Shown here in pieces: positions 45,403-54,206 of a stretch of DNA of 64,000 nt. Source of the stretch: an uncultured Pseudohongiella sp. GTDB lineage: Bacteria > Pseudomonadota > Gammaproteobacteria > Pseudomonadales > Pseudohongiellaceae. The position numbers and the translations under genes are program-made. The stretch lies in the NCBI GenBank assembly GCA_951812715.1, contig OX638323.1, forward strand, positions 1,054,001-1,118,000. Reading direction: 5' to 3'. Each line of letters begins with the position of its first letter. Position 1 is the first letter of the stretch. The notes beneath the pieces were generated by a model. It was not told the origin of the DNA. It ran no database searches and saw only the letters and a program-made list of their open reading frames with translations.

Positions 45403-46318
45403 CCGCGTGTTCCCGTTTGCGGCGGATATCTTCCACCGCGGTATCGTAGTAATGACCCAGGAAATATTCGGCGATCTCCCTTCCGGTGGTAACCCAGACT
45501 TGCGCGTGCCCGGTGATGTAATCGAGCGCCTTTTCCAGGGCGTACAGGCGGTGCGGGCAACTCACCTGGTAGTTGTGCGTCGGGATGCACATTACCGTGC
45601 CGCTGGCTTCGCCTTCCATGTAGAGGCGGTCGAAATTGTCCCGCAGCGCCTGGCCGTATCGGCGCGGCTCGATGCGGTTGACGACATAGGCAATGGTGTC
45701 GTTCATCTCCAGCGAATACGGAATCGAGACGAATCGCTGGCCGCCGCGCACAGTCACGGGGGTTGGCTGATCGTCGTGAAACAGGTCGCAGGTATAGATG
45801 CCGCCTGCTTCCGCGAACAGATCCAGGGTTCGTTCGGAATGCGACAGCGCGGGCGCCAGATAACCGGCCGGCCGCTGGCCGGTATGTGTTTCGATAGTGT
45901 CCATCGAGTCGAGGATCATCTCGCGTTCCTGCGCCTCGGACATGCCATAGGTGTAACGGGTGTTGTAGATGCCGTGGCTGAAAAATTCCCAATTTCGCTC
46001 CATGCAGGATTCGATGATTTCCGGATGGTGCTGGCATAGCGCCGCCGACAGCGACACCGAACCGCGGATGCCAAAGCGTTCGAGCAGACGCATCTGCCGC
46101 TCGTGACCGACGCGATTGCCATAGTCGCGGATCGAATACCCGCCAACGTCGGGAAAGGGTCGCGGCCAGGGCTTGCGTTGCGGATTTGCCGGCGGGTCGA
46201 ATTCGTAGAACTCGATATTCGGCGCCACCCAGAAAGCGAGTCTGGCGCCGCCCGGCCAAACGATTCGCGGCCGGTCGCGATACGGCCAGTAATCGTACAG
46301 ATGCAGGTCGGCTTTCAT
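45392..46318 (-). CDS. Polysaccharide deacetylase/PuuE-allantoinase-like protein
   Basis: 308 residues from ATG at 46318 (MKADLHLYDYWPYRDRPRIVWPGGARLAFWVAPNIEFYEF). Barrel motifs include GGYSIRDYGNRVGHERQMRLLERFGIRGSVSLS, WEFFSHGIYNTRY, TGQRPAGYLAPALSHSERTLDLFAEAGG and CIPTHNYQVSCPHRLYALEKALDYI. It is a paralogue of the downstream gene. The metal-site HSxxHP pattern is not conserved, as in PuuE-type enzymes. It lies 20 nt after the isochorismatase-like gene; both would fit opening and breakdown of a cyclic amide. Confidence 0.85.
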   Translation of the reverse strand: MKADLHLYDYWPYRDRPRIVWPGGARLAFWVAPNIEFYEFDPPANPQRKPWPRPFPDVGGYSIRDYGNRVGHERQMRLLERFGIRGSVSLSAALCQHHPEIIESCMERNWEFFSHGIYNTRYTYGMSEAQEREMILDSMDTIETHTGQRPAGYLAPALSHSERTLDLFAEAGGIYTCDLFHDDQPTPVTVRGGQRFVSIPYSLEMNDTIAYVVNRIEPRRYGQALRDNFDRLYMEGEASGTVMCIPTHNYQVSCPHRLYALEKALDYITGHAQVWVTTGREIAEYFLGHYYDTAVEDIRRKREHADGA

Positions 46319-46338
46319 GAGTCCGGCGCTTGTACCGT

Positions 46339-47010
46339 TCAGTCCGCCGTCGACAATCCGCCGAGCCAGGAGAAGACTTCGGCAACCGGGATTACGTCGG
46401 CATACTTGAGCGCGAGATCCATCAGATTGGCGAAATGCACGCTTTCGTGCTTGTCCGCGACGCATTCTTCGGGAACGATGGTGCGATAGCCTCGTGATAG
46501 CGATTCCACGGCGGTGGCGCGAATACAACCGGAGGTGGAGCCGCCGGTGAGCACGACGGTATCGACTTTGTGCCAGACGCATAGCGATTGCAACTGGGTT
46601 TCAAAAAACGCCGACGGCATTTTCTTGCAATAGATCACGTCACGTTCATGATCGATCTCAAGCCGATCGTCGAATTCGGCGCGCTCCGAGCCGTGCTTGA
46701 TGTTCTGCAGGGAATCGGGAGTGTCGCCGCGGGTCCCCCAGATGCCGCAATCCTCGCCTGACTGCATATAAGCTACATAGGTCCATACCACCGGCCAGCC
46801 GGCGCGGCGAAATTCCGCGCTCAGACGATTGACGTATTCCTTTTGCCTGGGGTCGGTTTCATATCCCGTGGCGAACAGATCGGGCCGGGTATAGGCCTTT
46901 TGCAGATCTATATTGACCAGGATCGCCTTCTCGCCGAAGCCGAAGCGTGGTCGCGGGTTCGCCTTGATCTCCAGATAGAGTACCTTGGCGGTCTGGTCAG
47001 TCGATTCCAT
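46339..47010 (-). CDS. Isochorismatase-like cysteine hydrolase
   Basis: 223 residues with an intact triad: Asp35 (LVNIDLQKAY), Lys130 (CKKMPSAFFET) and Cys162 (GGSTSGCIRATAVES) with the cis-peptide region before it. It resembles N-carbamoylsarcosine amidase/biuret hydrolase types rather than true isochorismatase, given the Cys. It would hydrolyse a carbamoyl or amide group. It is the first gene of an operon with the two deacetylase-like genes and is divergent from the gene at 47179. Confidence 0.9.
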   Translation of the reverse strand: MESTDQTAKVLYLEIKANPRPRFGFGEKAILVNIDLQKAYTRPDLFATGYETDPRQKEYVNRLSAEFRRAGWPVVWTYVAYMQSGEDCGIWGTRGDTPDSLQNIKHGSERAEFDDRLEIDHERDVIYCKKMPSAFFETQLQSLCVWHKVDTVVLTGGSTSGCIRATAVESLSRGYRTIVPEECVADKHESVHFANLMDLALKYADVIPVAEVFSWLGGLSTAD

Positions 47011-47072
47011 GGCGCCTCCCGGTCGGAGCCGTGCAATTGTTGGCGAAATTACAGGTTTGCCCTAAAGGTATA

Positions 47073-47090
47073 ACATTATTACAATAATGT
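47073..47090. promoter_or_regulatory. Palindrome in divergent promoter
   Basis: ACATTAT (47073-47079) and ATAATGT (47084-47090) form a perfect 7-bp inverted repeat with a TACA centre. It lies 63 bp before the isochorismatase-like start on one side and about 89 bp before the start at 47179 on the other, preceded by GGTATAAC. Candidate operator for both operons. Confidence 0.55.
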
Positions 47091-47178
47091 CTGGTTGAGG
47101 CAATCCATCGACGTTCGGAGCAACCGGCATCGTCGCCCAATATACGCGGAGTTGCAATCCAGTGAGCCCGACCCAGGC

Positions 47179-47907
47179 ATGAGCAAGCGACATAAATCGA
47201 TCCGCGGTTATATCCGCTATACCAGTGCGCAGCCTGAGCGGCGCGGCGCGGAACGCGGCCGCGAGTGGTTCCTCATCAACCAGCAGACCGATGGCGTCGA
47301 CGTATTGCTCGCGCATTGCGAAATCGACGACGAGCCCGATGTAGTTCGGGATGTGATACTTTCCATGCGCCACGAAGACAGCAGCCCGATCGATTGCAGC
47401 CTGCGCCTCAGCGTCGGCGGCAGCTTCGAAGGCAGCGGCTGGATCCGCTTCGAAGACGATCAGGCGATCTGCGAGGCCATCCATCGCGACCACGGCCCGA
47501 TCACGCAGAAATACAATACCACCGGGCGGGTACCCTGGCTGCAGGCTCATCCCATAGCGGGCGACGCATTGCTGATGCGAACCTACGATCTGGCCAGGGG
47601 GCCCGGCAAGCAGTTCATTCCCGAACTGTTTCTGACTTCTCCCGACCATCGCGGCGCCACCGGCCCGGAATTGTTCAAAATGGGCCTGTCGCTCGTTTTC
47701 GTCGGCGAAGAAGAACTGGAAGTCGAAGCCGGGCGCTTCGCGGCGTGGCATTTCCAGGTGACCGATACCGCGGGCGGGTTGCCGCAAGAGCACCCGCCCT
47801 ATGACCTCTGGTGCACGGCCGACGAAAACTACATCTTTCTCCAGGCCATCGCCGGCGGCTACATGCAGAATCGCTACGAGCTCATTGAACTGGAAATAGG
47901 GAGTTAA
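47179..47907 (+). CDS. Conserved hypothetical protein, beta-rich
   Basis: 242 residues from the ATG at 47179 (a TTG at 47095 is also in frame). It has no signal peptide or membrane segment. The sequence alternates strand-like segments (DCSLRLSVGGSFEGSGWIRFED; LLMRTYDLARGPGKQFIPELFLTSPDHRG; LVFVGEEELEVEAGRFAAWHFQV), reminiscent of DUF3108/lipocalin-like barrels, so a small-molecule binding role is possible. I recognise no named family. It is 5 nt before the CaiB-type gene, so it heads a five-gene plus-strand operon (to 54159). Confidence 0.6.
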   Translation: MSKRHKSIRGYIRYTSAQPERRGAERGREWFLINQQTDGVDVLLAHCEIDDEPDVVRDVILSMRHEDSSPIDCSLRLSVGGSFEGSGWIRFEDDQAICEAIHRDHGPITQKYNTTGRVPWLQAHPIAGDALLMRTYDLARGPGKQFIPELFLTSPDHRGATGPELFKMGLSLVFVGEEELEVEAGRFAAWHFQVTDTAGGLPQEHPPYDLWCTADENYIFLQAIAGGYMQNRYELIELEIGS

Positions 47908-47912
47908 AGGAA

Positions 47913-49112
47913 ATGCCGGGCACGCTGGACGGAATACGCATTCTCGATCTCACGCATATGCTGTCAGGGCCTTACGCGAGCATGATCCTGGCTGATCTCG
48001 GCGCGGAAACGATAAAGGTGGAACCCCCGGCCGGCGAGGGCACGCGCAAATTGCTCGCCAACGATCCCCGTTACTCGCTGGACGGCATGGGCGCCTATTT
48101 CATCACCCTGAACCGGAACAAGAAAAGCATCGCCATCGATCTCAAGAACGAACGCGGACTTGCGCTTTTTTACCGGCTCGTCAAAGTGGCCGATGTCGTC
48201 ATCAGCAATTTCGCCGCCGGCGTCCCGGAACGGCTGCGCATCGACTACGCCAGTCTGGCCCGGATCAATCCGCGCATCATCGCCTGCACCGTTACCGGCT
48301 TCGGCGCCAGCGGCCCCGGCCGCAAGCGGCCCGCTTTCGACCAGGTCGCCCAGGCCACCGGCGGCGGCATGTCGATCACTGGCCCTGATCCGGAACATCC
48401 CGTGCGCGCGGGCATTCCCATCGGCGACCTCGGCGGCGGCATGTTCGGAGTAATGGGGGTGCTCGCGGCCCTGTGCGAACGCGACCGCAGCGGCCGCGGG
48501 CAGGAAGTGGATATATCGATGCTCGATTGCCAGGTGTCGATGCTGAATTACATGGCGACCATGTATTTCCTGTCTGGAGAGAACCCTCACCCCATCGGCA
48601 ATTCCCATTTCGTGCATGTGCCTTATGACACCTTTACCTGCGCCGACGGCTTCATCGTGATCGCCGTCATCACCGACAACTTTTGGCAAAACCTCAAGCA
48701 GGTGCTTGACTGCCCGGAACTCGACAAGCCCGAATACGACACCCAGCCCGGCCGCTGGCGCGACCGTGAGCACATCGTCCGCCGGGTCAACGAAGCGCTC
48801 TCCGGCGATAGCTGCGCCAACTGGCTGCGGCGGCTCGAGCAGAAACGCATTCCCTGCGCGCCGGTCAACAATTTCGAGCAGGCCCTGTCCGACCCGCAAG
48901 TGCTGCATCGGAACATGGTGGTGAATCTCCTACATCCGGACGGCGGCAGCACTCGCGGGCCTGGCAATCCGATCAAGCTGTCGCGCACCGGAACCGAAGA
49001 ATATGGCGCCGCGCCGCGACTCGGACAGCATACCGATGAAGTGCTCGACGAATTCCTGCACATCGACGCGGGAGAAGCCGCGCGCCTGCGCGCCGAAGGA
49101 GTGATCGGCTGA
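47913..49112 (+). CDS. CaiB/BaiF family III CoA-transferase
   Basis: 399 residues. Typical N-terminus GIRILDLTHMLSGPYASMILADLGAETIKVEPP, and the catalytic Asp172 in IPIGDLGGGMFGV, which forms the aspartyl-CoA anhydride. It moves CoA between carboxylic acids, here probably activating an acid from the local pathway. AAAGGAAATG gives a good ribosome binding site. The HMG-CoA-lyase-like gene starts on the last base of its stop, so activation and C-C cleavage are encoded together. Confidence 0.93.
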   Translation: MPGTLDGIRILDLTHMLSGPYASMILADLGAETIKVEPPAGEGTRKLLANDPRYSLDGMGAYFITLNRNKKSIAIDLKNERGLALFYRLVKVADVVISNFAAGVPERLRIDYASLARINPRIIACTVTGFGASGPGRKRPAFDQVAQATGGGMSITGPDPEHPVRAGIPIGDLGGGMFGVMGVLAALCERDRSGRGQEVDISMLDCQVSMLNYMATMYFLSGENPHPIGNSHFVHVPYDTFTCADGFIVIAVITDNFWQNLKQVLDCPELDKPEYDTQPGRWRDREHIVRRVNEALSGDSCANWLRRLEQKRIPCAPVNNFEQALSDPQVLHRNMVVNLLHPDGGSTRGPGNPIKLSRTGTEEYGAAPRLGQHTDEVLDEFLHIDAGEAARLRAEGVIG

Positions 49113-50032
49113 TGGCTGACCGCGTCACGATCAATGAAGTCGGTCCGCGCGACGGACTGCAAAGCCAGAGCCGCATGCTGTCGGTGTCCCAGCGGCTGCA
49201 ACTGGTGCGGGCGCTCGCGGCCGCGGGCATTTCTCGCATCGAGGCCGGCAGTTTCGTATCGCCGAAGGCCGTGCCGGCCATGGCGGACACGGACAAGTTG
49301 CTGCAATCCCTGGACCGGCGGGGAACAGCAAGTTACAGCTTCCTCATTCCCAACATGAAAGGCTATGAACTCGCCCGGAACGCCGGCGCGGAATCAGTCA
49401 CCATGGTCATCTACGCCAGCGAAATCATGGCGCGAAAGAATGCCCGCATGGGCATGGCCGATGCCGAGCGCGCGGCCTGGAAAATCATCGATCTCGCCCG
49501 CGCCGACGGCATCGAAGTCATCGTCATCGTCGCCGTGGCCTTCGGTTGCCCGTTCGAGGGAGTCGTGAATCCCGGAACCGTGCATGACATCGCCACCCGT
49601 TTCGTCGCCGCGGGCATACACCGTCTGGTGCTTGCCGATACCATCGGCGCGGCGCATCCGGCCCAGGTCAGCGCCTTGCTCACGCCGCTCGCCCGGCATC
49701 ACGGGCCCGGCGCGTTCGGCTGCCATTTCCACGACACCCGAGCGATGGCGCTGGCCAATGTCTACGCCGCGCTGACAGCCGGCGTGCGCTGGTTCGACAG
49801 TTCCATCGGCGGCCTGGGCGGTTGTCCCTTCGCCCCCGGCGCCAGCGGCAATGTCGCGACCGAAGATGTGGTTGTTATGCTGCGGCAAATGGGATTGGAA
49901 ACCGGCATCGACGCCGCCGGCTTGCTGGCGGCTTCGGACCTGGCAACGAAATTGACCGGCACAGCCCCCGGCGGACGCGTCCGGGAATGGCTGCGAGGGC
50001 AATTGACCAAATCAGAATCACGCAAGCTCTGA
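49112..50032 (+). CDS. HMG-CoA lyase-like enzyme
   Basis: 306 residues of the DRE-TIM family. Metal and substrate motifs are complete: INEVGPRDGLQ (Arg13, Asp14), ADTIGAAHPAQV, GCHFHDTRAMALAN (the HxH metal pair) and the Cys of GGCPFAPGASGNVATED. Family members cleave 3-hydroxy-3-methylglutaryl-CoA or related 3-hydroxyacyl-CoA to acetyl-CoA and a keto acid. In this operon it would cleave the product of the CaiB-type transferase. Two tandem hairpins include and follow its stop codon. Confidence 0.92.
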   Translation: MADRVTINEVGPRDGLQSQSRMLSVSQRLQLVRALAAAGISRIEAGSFVSPKAVPAMADTDKLLQSLDRRGTASYSFLIPNMKGYELARNAGAESVTMVIYASEIMARKNARMGMADAERAAWKIIDLARADGIEVIVIVAVAFGCPFEGVVNPGTVHDIATRFVAAGIHRLVLADTIGAAHPAQVSALLTPLARHHGPGAFGCHFHDTRAMALANVYAALTAGVRWFDSSIGGLGGCPFAPGASGNVATEDVVVMLRQMGLETGIDAAGLLAASDLATKLTGTAPGGRVREWLRGQLTKSESRKL

Positions 50033-50069
50033 ATTGCCGGAGCTTGCGTGCGGCGCATGGATGCGCCGC
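50019..50069 (+). terminator. Two tandem hairpins around the HMG-CoA-lyase stop
   Basis: CACGCAAGCTC/GAGCTTGCGTG (50019-50029 with 50040-50050; the stop codon lies in the loop), then GCGGCGCAT/ATGCGCCGC (50050-50069). No T-run follows. They could slow or stop part of the transcription before hyuA, or stabilise the upstream message. Confidence 0.45.
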
Positions 50070-50161
50070 CGGACCGGATGGCGCGGGCCATCGAATCCGG
50101 GAACAATACCAGGCTCGTTTTGAGTCAATGAACGATTCCAGAGATAGAATTGTTCAGCAAG

Positions 50162-50173
50162 AACTAATTAGTT
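50162..50173. promoter_or_regulatory. 12-bp palindrome before hyuA-type gene
   Basis: AACTAATTAGTT is a perfect palindrome 23 bp before the hyuA start, in the 164-bp gap after the HMG-CoA-lyase gene. It could be an operator of a separate hyuAB promoter. Confidence 0.35.
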
Positions 50174-50196
50174 TTCACGACTACGGAGGATCTAGA

Positions 50197-52257
50197 ATGA
50201 GTTATCGACTCGGCGTGGATGTGGGGGGAACCTTCACCGATCTCCTGCTGGTAAACGAGGAGACCGGTGAAACCCACACCGCGAAAGTGCCTTCCACTCC
50301 GGAGGATTCGTCCATCGGCGTGCTTAACGGCATCAACAAGATCTGCTCGGAATCCGCCATCGACCCGCGGCGGACCCGCTGGGTAATGCATGGCACCACG
50401 GTCGCCACCAATGCGGTGCTGACCGGCCGCGGCGCCCGCGTCGGCCTGGTCACGACTGACGGCTTCGAGGACACCTTGCATGTGGCGAGGTCGTTTTGTC
50501 CGGGTGGACTTGGCGGCTGGGTCACCTATATCAAGAAGCCCTTACTGGCGCCGCTCGAATTGACCATCGGCGCCAGTGAACGCGTCGACGCCAATGGCGA
50601 AGTCGTCACGCCGCTCGATGAAGAGCGTTTGCGCGAGTCGCTGCGAAAGCTCGCCGCCAGGGGCGGCATCGAGGCATTGACGATCTGTTTCGTCAATGCC
50701 TATGTCAACGGCGAACACGAGCGGCGCGCGCGGGAGATTGCCCGCGAGGCATTCGCCGACACGCCGATTTCGATTTCCAGCGAAGTCGTGCCGGAAATGC
50801 AGGAATACGAGCGTACCGAAACCACCGTGGTCAATTCCTATGTGAAGCCGGAAGTCGCCCGTTACGTGGAGAATCTGCAGCACTCCTTGCGCGATCTGAT
50901 GGGAGACGAGGTGCAATTGTCGATTCTGCGCTCCGACGGCGGTCTGGCTTCGGCCCGGGCCTCGGCAGAATCCCCGGTCAATATGCTCATGTCCGGGCCG
51001 GCCGGGGGCGTATCCGGCGCGATCTTCTTTTGCCGGCGAGCCGGTTTCAACAATATTCTGAGCTTCGACATGGGCGGCACTTCAACCGATGTCGCCCTGA
51101 TTCAGAACGCCCGCGCCCGGGTGCGGCGCGAAACCATCGTCGGCGACGTGCGCGTCCGGGCGCCTTCGGTGGACGTGCGCACGGTCGGCGCCGGCGGCGG
51201 TTCGATCACCTTCGTGCCGGAATTGACCAAGGCGCTGCGAGTGGGGCCCGAATCGGCCGGCGCGGTGCCCGGCCCGGCCTGCTACATGAAGGGCGGCGAA
51301 GAACCCACGGTTTGCGACGCCAATGTGGTGCTCGGCTATTTGCCTTCCGATGTACAACTTGGCGGCGATATGAAAATCAATCGCGACGCTTCCGTCACCG
51401 CCGTACAAAAAACCGCGGACGCCATGGGCATTGATCTGATGTCAGCCGCGGAAGGCATCATCAAGATCGTCAATGAATCGATGTTCGGCGCCTTGCGTCT
51501 GGTCTCGGTGGAACAGGGCTACGATCCCAGGGACTTCGCCCTGGTCGGCTTCGGCGGCGCCGGACCGCTGCACGCCAATGCCCTCGGCATCCTGACGCAG
51601 GCCTGGCCGGTGATCATCCCGCCGGGACCCGGCGTACTATGCGCCTATGGCGACGCCACCACCCAGATCCAGGACGAGGCGGCGCGCACCTATCTGACCA
51701 TGGCCGCCGATCTTACCGACGAACAGTTGCTGTCCGACCTGCACGAATTGCGCGAACGGGCGGCCGAATCGCTGATCGCCGACGGCATTCCCGAAAGCGA
51801 TCACGAGGTGAACTTCCAGGCCGATCTGCGCTATGCCGGCCAGGCGTTCCAGATCACCGTGGATTTCGACGAGGCGCAATTGCGGCGCGACGGCCTGAAC
51901 CTGCTGGTGGACCAGTTCGACAGCGAACACGAACAATTGTTCACCTTCAAGCTCGGCGAAGGCCACGAAATTCTCATGATCCGGGCCGTGGTCAAGGCCA
52001 GGGCCGCGCCGATCGCCGATTTCCTCGTCGGCGAGAAAGGCACGACGCTGGAGGACTGTGTGATCCACGACAGCCGTTACTACTACGACGGTGAATGGCA
52101 CGACGTGAATATCTACGACCGTGGCAAATTGCACGAAGGTCTGCTGATTCCGGGTCCCGCCATCGTCATCGAAATGGATTCGACGACGGTGGTGCTGCCC
52201 GATCACGAAGCTCGGGTTGACGCCATCGGCAACCTGCTCATAAACCCACGGACATAG
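50197..52257 (+). CDS. Hydantoinase/oxoprolinase, HyuA-type subunit
   Basis: 686 residues. It has the N-terminal Hydant_A_N domain (YRLGVDVGGTFTDLLLVNEETGE, HGTTVATNAVLTGRGARVGLVTTDGFEDTLHVAR), the ASKHA-type core (ILSFDMGGTSTDVALIQ, GPESAGAVPGPACY) and the C-terminal domain. Relatives are ATP-dependent N-methylhydantoinases, 5-oxoprolinases and acetone/acetophenone carboxylases; the subfamily cannot be settled from sequence here. GGAGGA precedes the ATG. It works with the HyuB-type subunit encoded 12 nt downstream. Confidence 0.92.
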   Translation: MSYRLGVDVGGTFTDLLLVNEETGETHTAKVPSTPEDSSIGVLNGINKICSESAIDPRRTRWVMHGTTVATNAVLTGRGARVGLVTTDGFEDTLHVARSFCPGGLGGWVTYIKKPLLAPLELTIGASERVDANGEVVTPLDEERLRESLRKLAARGGIEALTICFVNAYVNGEHERRAREIAREAFADTPISISSEVVPEMQEYERTETTVVNSYVKPEVARYVENLQHSLRDLMGDEVQLSILRSDGGLASARASAESPVNMLMSGPAGGVSGAIFFCRRAGFNNILSFDMGGTSTDVALIQNARARVRRETIVGDVRVRAPSVDVRTVGAGGGSITFVPELTKALRVGPESAGAVPGPACYMKGGEEPTVCDANVVLGYLPSDVQLGGDMKINRDASVTAVQKTADAMGIDLMSAAEGIIKIVNESMFGALRLVSVEQGYDPRDFALVGFGGAGPLHANALGILTQAWPVIIPPGPGVLCAYGDATTQIQDEAARTYLTMAADLTDEQLLSDLHELRERAAESLIADGIPESDHEVNFQADLRYAGQAFQITVDFDEAQLRRDGLNLLVDQFDSEHEQLFTFKLGEGHEILMIRAVVKARAAPIADFLVGEKGTTLEDCVIHDSRYYYDGEWHDVNIYDRGKLHEGLLIPGPAIVIEMDSTTVVLPDHEARVDAIGNLLINPRT

Positions 52258-52269
52258 GAGCGAGCCATC

Positions 52270-54159
52270 ATGCCTGCGAAAATTATCCAGACCAATAACA
52301 CTCCCCTGCAAAAGATCGAAGTGGACGGCGTCACCGTCGACCTGATCGAAAACGCCTTGAAGAACGCCCGCGTGGAGATGGACGCGGTGTTGTTCCGCAC
52401 GGCCATGTCTCCCGGCATTCGCGAACAGGGCGACTGCTTTCCGATGATCGCCAATGTCGAAGGCAAGATGGTGGTCGGGCAGTTCGGCTCTTTCATCGGC
52501 CCATTCCTCCAGGCCTATGACGCCGAAATCGAAGAGGGCGACATTATCCTCACCAACGATCCGTACATGTGCAACGCCGCGGTATCGCACCTGCCGGACT
52601 GGGTCGTGCTGGTGCCGGTTTTCAAGGACGGCCGCCATATCGCGTGGTCGGCCATGTTCGGCCACATGACCGACAATGGCGGCATGGTGCCGGGCTCGAT
52701 TCCCATCGAGGCGACCACGATTTACCAGGAAGGCATTCGCATCCCGCCGATCAAGCTCTATCGCAAGGGCGAATTGCAGAGCGACATGCTTGAATTGATC
52801 TTGCACAATGTACGCACCAAGGAATGGAATCGCTTCGATCTCAATGCCCTGGTCGCGGCCTGCAATACCGCCGCCCGCCGCTGCGTCGATCTGGCCGAAA
52901 GGTTCGGCGACGACGTGCTGTTTTCGACCATGGAGATCATGCTGCAACGCAATCACGCCGCGATGAAGTTCATCATCGAAGCCTTCATTCCCGAGGAACC
53001 CCGGGAGTTCGAGGACTATATCTGCGACGACGGCATGGGCATGGGACCATACCGCATCAAGTGCCGGATGTGGCGCGAGGGCTCGGTGGCGATCTTCGAC
53101 TTCGACGGTACCGACCCTCAAGCCCAGAGTTCGGTGAATTTCTTCCTCAACGAAGACATGTTCAAGATGTTTTTCGGTTCCTTCACCATCAACGTGGTCG
53201 ATCCCCAGATCGTGTTCAACGACGGTTTCTACGATCTGGTCGATGTGCGCATTCCCGAAGGCACCTTGCTGAAACCGCGTTTCCCGGCGGCGCTGTCGGG
53301 CCGCACCCACGCCCTGGGCAGAATATTCGACGTGCTCGGCGCCCTGCTCGGCATGGGCGCGCCGGAACAGATGCTCAACGCGGCCGGCTTCTCCGATTCG
53401 CCGCATCTGTTCTATTCGGGTTACGACGACAAGGGCGAATGGTTTCAGCTTTTCCAGATCGGATTCGGCGGCATTCCCGGCCGGCCCATCGGCGACGGTC
53501 CCGACGGCCACTCGCTTTGGCCGGGTTTCACCAATGTGCCTAACGAGTTCATCGAATCGTATTTTCCATTGCGCATCGAACGCTACGAGACAATTCCCGA
53601 CTCCGGCGGCGCCGGCCTGCATCGCGGCGGCAACGGACTCAGCATCGCCTACCGCTTTCTCTGTGACGGTCATATCGGCATTCACGACGAACGCTGGCTG
53701 ACGTATCCCTATGGCGTGCTCGGCGGCGAAACCGGCATGCGTTCGAGCAAACGCCTCGTGCGCGTGGACGGCAGCGAGCAATGGCTGCCGGCCAAGGTGG
53801 AAGGCGTCAAGGTGTGCAAGGGCGACTTGCTCTATTTCAATACCTGGGGCGGTGGCGGCTGGGGCGATCCGCTAACGCGCGATCCGCAACTCGTTCGGAC
53901 CGATGTGGATCGGCGCCTGATGACCAGCGAGGGGGCTCGCCGCTACGGCGTAGTGATTGACGATGCAGGTCAGGTCGATGCGGCGGCGACCGAGGCGCTG
54001 CGCGCCGAAATGGCCGCGGCGCGCCCCGCGGACTTGCCGCTGTTCAACCTCGGACCGGGTATCGAGGCAATACGCGCACGTTGTGAAAGCGAAACGCATC
54101 TGCCGGCGCCGGTGGCGCCGACCTTTACGGGAGTGGCCGCGCGAAGCTCGGCCGCATAG
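52270..54159 (+). CDS. Hydantoinase/oxoprolinase, HyuB-type subunit
   Basis: 629 residues. The Hydantoinase_B domain is evident: SPGIREQGDCFPMIANVEGKMV, DIILTNDPYMCNAAVSHLPDWVVLVPVF (His of the SHLPD loop kept), FGHMTDNGGMVPG, FDFDGTDPQAQSSVN, GGAGLHRGGNGLSIAYRF, and the closing TWGGGGWGDPLTRDP. It forms the second catalytic subunit with the upstream HyuA-type protein for ATP-driven opening of a cyclic amide or carboxylation. It is the last gene of the plus-strand operon, convergent with the CurA-like gene. Confidence 0.92.
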   Translation: MPAKIIQTNNTPLQKIEVDGVTVDLIENALKNARVEMDAVLFRTAMSPGIREQGDCFPMIANVEGKMVVGQFGSFIGPFLQAYDAEIEEGDIILTNDPYMCNAAVSHLPDWVVLVPVFKDGRHIAWSAMFGHMTDNGGMVPGSIPIEATTIYQEGIRIPPIKLYRKGELQSDMLELILHNVRTKEWNRFDLNALVAACNTAARRCVDLAERFGDDVLFSTMEIMLQRNHAAMKFIIEAFIPEEPREFEDYICDDGMGMGPYRIKCRMWREGSVAIFDFDGTDPQAQSSVNFFLNEDMFKMFFGSFTINVVDPQIVFNDGFYDLVDVRIPEGTLLKPRFPAALSGRTHALGRIFDVLGALLGMGAPEQMLNAAGFSDSPHLFYSGYDDKGEWFQLFQIGFGGIPGRPIGDGPDGHSLWPGFTNVPNEFIESYFPLRIERYETIPDSGGAGLHRGGNGLSIAYRFLCDGHIGIHDERWLTYPYGVLGGETGMRSSKRLVRVDGSEQWLPAKVEGVKVCKGDLLYFNTWGGGGWGDPLTRDPQLVRTDVDRRLMTSEGARRYGVVIDDAGQVDAAATEALRAEMAAARPADLPLFNLGPGIEAIRARCESETHLPAPVAPTFTGVAARSSAA

Positions 54160-54176
54160 CCAGGGATGGCGGGAAG

Positions 54177-54204
54177 TCCGCGCCGCCAGGGCCGGTAGCG
54201 CGGA
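54177..54204. terminator. Hairpin between convergent hyuB and CurA-like genes
   Basis: TCCGCGC (54177-54183) and GCGCGGA (54198-54204) form a perfect 7-bp stem in the 47-nt gap between convergent stops. No T-run is present. Confidence 0.4.
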
Positions 54205-54206
54205 TT

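Noticed and set aside
51637..53781. 714-codon open frame antisense to the hyuA/hyuB genes
   Set aside because: It is the mirror of two well-supported genes in GC-rich DNA. It shows no recognisable domain and spans the junction between two genes.
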